A stretch of DNA of 64,000 bases from positions 35,215,110-35,279,109 of the forward strand of contig CM060173.1 in assembly GCA_030549775.1 (NCBI GenBank). Direction: 5' to 3'. Under the pieces are notes generated by a model. It ran no database searches, was not told where the DNA came from, and was given only the letters and a program-made list of their open reading frames with translations. Within the stretch, counting starts at the first letter, position 1. Every line of letters begins with the position of its first letter. Made by a program: the position numbers and the translations under genes. Source of the DNA: Tamarix chinensis (lineage: Eukaryota > Streptophyta > Magnoliopsida > Caryophyllales > Tamaricaceae). Positions 59,721-64,000 of the stretch are shown one piece after another.

Positions 59721-60640
59721 AGCCACTTCTGAGATCGAGCTTCGAGAAGACTTTAGCTCTATGCAACTCATCTAGCATGTCATCCAACCTCGACATCAGA
59801 AATCTATACTTGATCGTGATGTTGTTGACTGCTCTGGAGTCGATGCACATCCTCCATGTGCCATCTTTCTTTGGCACCAACAAGGCTGGAACCCCGCATG
59901 GACTCATGCTCTCTCTTATAAAACCTTGATCCAGTAACTCTTGTACCTGTCTTTGCAACTCCTTAGCTTCTTCTGGGTTGCATCTATAAGCTAGGCGGTT
60001 CGGCAGTGGGGCTCCTGGCATGAGATCTATAGCATGCTCAATTCCTCTCAAAGGAGGTAACCCAGTCGGTAGCTCATATGGGAACACATCTGCATATTCT
60101 TTCAATATTTGTTGCAGCTTTGGATCTTGGTTGAAGGCCTCTTTTTTTGAGATCTCCCTTGCTACTAGGGCGTAGCACCTTTCTTCCCCCTTTAGAGCTT
60201 CCAACATTTCATGCTCTTTCAAAATCAGTAATTTTTTACCCTTCCGGCTCGAATTCTCCTCTTTCTCTCTAACCAAACTCTCCTCATCCTCGTTTGGTTT
60301 CAATTTGTACTTCTTCTGATCCTTACACACGATGTATTCATTGAGGACCCCATCATGTGTAACCTTTCTATCATACTGCCACGGTCTCCCTAATAGAATA
60401 TAACAAGCATCCATAGGCAGAACATTGCATAGAATAGTATCTACGTAATTCCCAACTTTGAAGGAGATAAGAGATTGTTTGTTTACTCGTATGCCCTTGT
60501 CGCGGTTGAGCCATTGTAGTGAGTATGGCCTAGGGTGACTCATTGTTTACAATTTGAGCTTGTTGACCATCTTCTCACTAGCTACGTTGGTTCATCTCAC
60601 ATATTGAGATGCTTTCAATATTTCTTAGCACATAACTATC
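59713..60640 (-). pseudogene. Protease and RT N-terminal part of A3 pol
   Basis: The open stretch 60543-59713 encodes 276 residues. It starts within the protease (PRPYSLQWLNRDKG, VLPMDACYILLGRPWQYDR, VTHDGVLNEY). It passes through a charged Lys/Glu-rich linker (EDEESLVREKEENSSRKGKK) and enters RT: LPTGLPPLRGIEHAIDLMPG, NPEEAKELQRQVQELLDQGF, CGVPALLVPKKDGTWRMCID, KLDLRSGYH, then a stop (TAG). Upstream to about 60600 a degraded TNVASEKMV marks the protease just after its active site; the D-S/T-G triplet is not readable. The gene would be part of one gag-pol polyprotein. Confidence 0.92.
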
Positions 60641-61731
60641 TACGGTTCCTTCTTCTAATGCATCCTCCGGATCTTCGGTGTCATCCTCCTCATGGTCTTC
60701 ACTTTCCTCCATGCCTCCATGTTGGTGATTTCCTTTAAGGATAACATTCGTTGGTTTGAGCAATCCTGAGTGAAGTGACCATATCCTCGGCACTTGAAGC
60801 ATTACCTGCGGACCTTCTCCTCTGCTTGATCCTTGCCTTTTTCCTCCCGAGTGAATCTTCTAACTGCATCGGTGTTAGTGGATTGCAACATTGGTGGCTT
60901 GGATCCTCCTTTAAAGTTCGATCTGTACGGAACACTGGCGGGCTTACTTGGGGCCTTGCCCTACTTCAATTGCTTCTAGAATTTGATGGCTAACTTAGCT
61001 AAATCTTCGAAAACTTCGTAAGGGTACACTTCTACCTTTTCCCGGAGATTCATACTCAAACCTCCAATAAACCGTGCACACCTTTGCTCTTCACGCTCTT
61101 GTACGTCACATACAAGCATCAATCTTTCGAACTCTCGGATATACTCTTCAACTACGAGTAGGCCCTACCTTAGCGTGGTCATCTTGATGAAGTTCTCCTG
61201 TTCGTATTCTCTTGGAACGAACTTCTTCCTCAAGTGCTTCTTCAATTTTTCCCATGACCATATTCTTGATTTCCCTTCTCGTTCTCTTCTTTGCTTTAGA
61301 TTATCGTACCAAACCCTAGCAAACTTCTTCAACTTCAAGATTGTTATACGACATCTCTTCTCATCATCAATCTCTTTGTACTCAAAGATCGACTCGACAT
61401 TTTGCAGCCATTCAAGGAACGACTCCGAGTCGAGATTACCCTCAAAGTCGGGTAAGTCAAAATGGATCCCCTTTTCTATGTCTTCATACGTCCTCCTAGA
61501 GGACTCATGTGCCCTTCCGTAGTCTCCTACACTTTCTTCATCATCCAACCAATTGGACGTTCTCCTTACATGCTCCACTTCGATTAGTTCTCTTCGGTAG
61601 GGATGTTGCACATGAGACCCTTGTGCTTGGGAAGCCTCAATTCTTCCCATATGGATCTTAACTTCTTTAATATCTTCCGCCAATGTCTTGAGGATATCCC
61701 TCAAATCTTCCTCTTGACTTGCCATGGACAA
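60641..61731 (-). pseudogene. gag of A3
   Basis: The start at 61731 reads MSMASQEEDLRDILKTLAED, with a predicted coiled-coil-like N-terminus (IKEVKIHMGRIEASQ). The capsid region reads GIHFDLPDFEGNLDSESFLE, VESIFEYKEIDDEKRCRITI, WYDNLKQRREREGKSRIWSW and KKHLRKKFVPREYEQENFIK, open to 61165. A frame change follows, then readable text to an intact CCHC zinc knuckle (CFKCRGYGHFTQDC, 60760-60801), which is preceded by a TAA. An acidic stretch (EDHEEDDTEDPEDALEE) is read in a different frame just downstream and may be a shift artefact. The start is supported by its position 33 bases after the primer site and by the Met context. Confidence 0.9.
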
Positions 61732-61764
61732 TTTTGAAGATCTTGATTACTCTAACCCCAACCT

Positions 61765-61777
61765 GGCTCTGATACCA
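61765..61777 (-). promoter_or_regulatory. Primer-binding site of A3 (initiator Met tRNA)
   Basis: On the minus strand this is exactly TGGTATCAGAGCC, three bases inside the 5' LTR edge at 61781. Confidence 0.93.
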
Positions 61778-61780
61778 AAT

Positions 61781-62892
61781 TGATGTGTGTACGGTTAGAG
61801 TTTTGGACTTGGATGGAGTTTATATGGAGTATTCGATGAGGGTGGAGTATGGAGGTTGATGATGGGGATTCGAAGGGGTTGATGACGATGGAACATGAGG
61901 TAGTTTGGGAGGGGGAAGTCTCGAATTTTGGGATACTCACGAATGGGAGGTGATGGTTGAGTCAGTTTTGAGTTAAGGCATGGAAGGTGGTGAGAGGTTG
62001 TAGTGAGAAGAACAAGGAGGCTTCGGTGGAGGGGACGAAGCAATGGACTAGATGGTTGTAAGGTTTGAGGATGGCGACGACGCTGCTGGATGGATGGTGA
62101 TAGAAGGCGTTGCAAGGAGGTGTTGCTGGTGGGGAAAGGAGTGAGCCGATTATCTTTTGCTGGCTGGGAGACGTCAAGGTTGCTGGCATGGTTTAGGGTT
62201 AGGCTCGGCGACGATGGGAGTTGTTTAGGTTAGTGGTATTGGGTGTTGTAACGGGTTTAGGGCTCGATGGATGGCAGTTTAGGGCTAAGGAAAAGATAGA
62301 GGGTGGCGGTGTTGTTGTGATCGGATGGAGAGATGATTTGGAGGAGGATTTTTGGTGGGATGAGTTGGGAAAAGATAAAGTGGAAATAGAAGGATAAATT
62401 AATCTTTAAACCACACAAAAATAAAGATTAAGGTTTTGAGAACAAAACCATTCACACATATTCGGTTTTGTTTGTAGACGAATCCACACATAATTCAGGT
62501 TTTAAGCAATGCTTAAGGTTGTTCTTCTTATTCAAGTTGTGTGTTTCTACTCGGTTTCCTATGGTTTATATAGCCAAGGAACCAAGCATCTTCTCAAAAG
62601 ATTACAAGCATATTCCCTCCCAAAAGCATTAATTCCCTTAAGACTAGCTAGTTAATATTTAGTTACTAACCAACTAAAAGTAAATAATAATAACTAGTAC
62701 TTAAAAATAAACGTTATGCTAGCTAACAAACATTGACTAAAAGTAAACAAAAATAACTAGTACTTAAATATAAACGTTATGCTAGCTAACTAACGTTGCA
62801 TGAAGCCATGCATACCCCATATTCATGCACCCGCTCTGAGTAGCGTAACCGTCTTCCTCGGTGTTATGTTCTGTGACTCTGCTCCCGCATCA
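61781..62892 (-). repeat. 5' LTR of A3
   Basis: 1112 bp, plus strand TGATGTGTGTACGG...GCTCCCGCATCA, followed by TTTGT. It pairs with 56321-57496. The G-rich plus strand (61800-62360) opens minus-strand frames rich in Pro, Ser and His that are compositional. The GGCTATATAAA box is conserved near 62567-62577. Confidence 0.93.
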
Positions 62893-63101
62893 TTTGTTGG
62901 TGAGGTAATTTTGTTCCTTTATTGAAATTTTATTACTCTTTGTGGGTCAACAATTGTTTAATATTATTGTGCTATTTTAGTAAATCCTTCTAATTGTGTA
63001 ATTGTACTGCGATCCCTTTATTATAAGTGTGTTCAACTTACTGTTTTTGGTTGAATATCTGTGTTTTTCTTTTTTCTTTAAAGTGAATAAAGATAGGATT
63101 C
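62893..63101 (+). other. 5' leader of B2, second part
   Basis: This continues the B2 leader after A3. It matches the B1 leader (about 20184-20440, reverse complement) up to the gag start. Confidence 0.85.
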
Positions 63102-64000
63102 ATGATGTCTAGTAACAGCCAATCTATGAACCAATCTGTATTCGTATCTAGTAATGATCTGTTAGAAACACTTAGGACATTTCAAGAACAAATGACTGCC
63201 CAATTGGTAGTATTATCTGCTAACCTAGAGCAGAGAATAGGAGAGCAAGAAATTAGAATCAATGAGTTGCAGAATAATAGGATAAATGACCAACATGCTG
63301 GGGTGTTAGGAAGGGCTCCAATGGACCCTAGAAATAGGATTCCCCCTTTAACTAACTTAGAGGAACTAGAAGATCAAATATCCAATAATAGTGATAGGAG
63401 ACCAAGACAGGTTAATAGGCAGAAAGAGAATTAGATCAGGTTGATAGGAACATAGGTAACCTTAAATTTAATATACCTGGATTCAATGGGAGGAATGATC
63501 CTGATTATTACTTTGAGTGGGAAAGAAAGATAGAATTAGTGTTTGAGTGCTAAAATTATTCTGATGAAAAGAAAATTAAGGTAGCAGTAGTAGAATTCAC
63601 AGACTATACATCTTCTTGGTATCATAACCTTGTTTTAACTAGGCGTAGGAATGGAGAACCACCTATAAAGACATGGGATGAATTTAAAGTTTTAATGAGA
63701 AAGAGGTTTGTTCCAAGTTATTATTATATGGAATTACATAAAAAGATGCAAATATTAAATCAGGGTAATAGGTCTGTGGATGAGTACTTTAAGGAATTAG
63801 AGATGTTAGTGATCAAAACAGGAATTGTTGAGGATGAGGATGCCACAATGGCTAGATTCTTGAGTGGTTTAAATTCTGAGATAGGTGATAAGGTAGAGTT
63901 ATATCCCTATGGAACCTTGAGTGAGATGGTTAATATAGCCACAAAGATAGAAAGTCAAATAAGGAGAACTAGGCAGTATAAACCCCCTGGAATTGGGATT
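63102..64000 (+). pseudogene. gag of B2 (runs off the window)
   Basis: It starts MMSSNSQSMNQSVFVSSNDL with the same start context as B1 gag. The N-terminal coiled-coil-like stretch (QMTAQLVVLSANLEQRIGEQ) and NNRINDQHAGVLGRAPMDPR follow. A one-base deletion near 63422-63426 breaks the first frame, which stops at 63434. The capsid text continues in the next frame: FEWERKIELV, SSWYHNLVLTRRRNGEPPI, WDEFKVLMRKRFVPSYYY, KKMQILNQGNRSVDEYFKEL, ATMARFLSGLNSEIGDKVEL. There is one further stop at 63551-63553. Apart from these two lesions the region is well preserved, better than B1. The zinc knuckle and pol would lie beyond the window. Confidence 0.92.

Larger units (their letters stand above)
56321..62892 (-). 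mobile_element. Complete Ty3/gypsy retrotransposon A3 nested in B2, TTTGT duplication
   Basis: This structurally complete minus-strand element of 6.57 kb has a 5' LTR (61781-62892), an exact initiator-Met primer site (61765-61777), gag (61731 to about 60650), protease-RT-RNaseH-integrase (about 60640-57427), a polypurine tract (57497-57504) and a 3' LTR (56321-57496). TTTGT occurs at 56316-56320 and 62893-62897. The outer sequence rejoins as the B2 leader. It is the best-preserved family A copy but has frameshifts in gag and RT, and stops plus a Glu-to-Lys change in the integrase. By eye the LTRs agree at roughly nine bases in ten, mostly G/A and C/T differences. Confidence 0.94.

Noticed and set aside
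61752..62189. Three minus-strand frames of 62-106 codons rich in Pro, Ser and His
   Set aside because: They lie in the U3/R-like G-rich part of the A3 LTR and are not conserved as a continuous frame in the partner LTR at 56321-57496.
1..64000. Host protein-coding genes or a novel defence or metabolic system
   Set aside because: All frames with recognisable domains belong to transposable elements. The remaining frames are short and compositional, and no exon-intron structure of a known family was seen.

Overview
This window looks like gene-poor, AT-rich flowering-plant DNA, probably pericentromeric or other heterochromatin. I found no host protein gene, tRNA or rRNA that I can support. Nearly everything recognisable is a transposable element: several Ty3/gypsy LTR retrotransposons, two decayed CACTA (En/Spm) transposase copies, an Athila/Tat-like deletion derivative, probable solo LTRs, and satellite-like tandem repeats. 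Plant origin is inferred from plant-type CACTA TNP2 transposases, a plant tRNA-Asp primer site, initiator-Met primer sites (TGGTATCAGAGCC), and the domain order PR-RT-RNaseH-IN of plant Ty3/gypsy elements. I cannot name the species.

Two Ty3/gypsy families dominate. I call them A and B; the names are mine. Both lack a visible chromodomain. In several copies the pol reading frame runs across the polypurine tract into the 3' LTR, which resembles the CRM lineage of chromoviruses; that assignment is an inference. Family A occurs at 1-1246 (+, 3' end only), 4797-7780 (-, truncated), 30340-45037 (-, split), 33451-41876 (+, nested in the previous copy) and 56321-62892 (-, complete structure). Family B occurs at 14776-21772 (-, complete structure with a CTAAC duplication) and 54964 to the window end (+, split).

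Layout. 0-8 kb: A1 end, CACTA transposase on the minus strand, AT-rich DNA, A2. 7.8-14 kb: a copia-like LTR, a heavily decayed Tekay-like RT-RNaseH remnant, a second CACTA transposase on the plus strand, and an LTR-like G-rich block. 14.8-21.8 kb: complete element B1. 22-30.3 kb: LTR-like DNA including a probable 3.4 kb solo LTR. 30.3-45 kb: a three-level nest (a 1.9 kb LTR-like insert C1 inside A6 inside A4). 45-53 kb: a second copy of insert C, CCCGA-rich tracts, a 125-bp tandem repeat and a 22-bp minisatellite. 53-54.7 kb: the Athila/Tat-like derivative. 55-64 kb: B2 interrupted by A3 with a clean TTTGT duplication.

None of the elements looks autonomous. Each carries frameshifts, stops or truncations, and many of the changes I can read are C-to-T or G-to-A, as expected from long-term cytosine methylation and deamination. 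I did not find a new functional system. The most notable items are the nested insertions, the 22-bp minisatellite, the shared C insert, and pol frames extending into LTRs.
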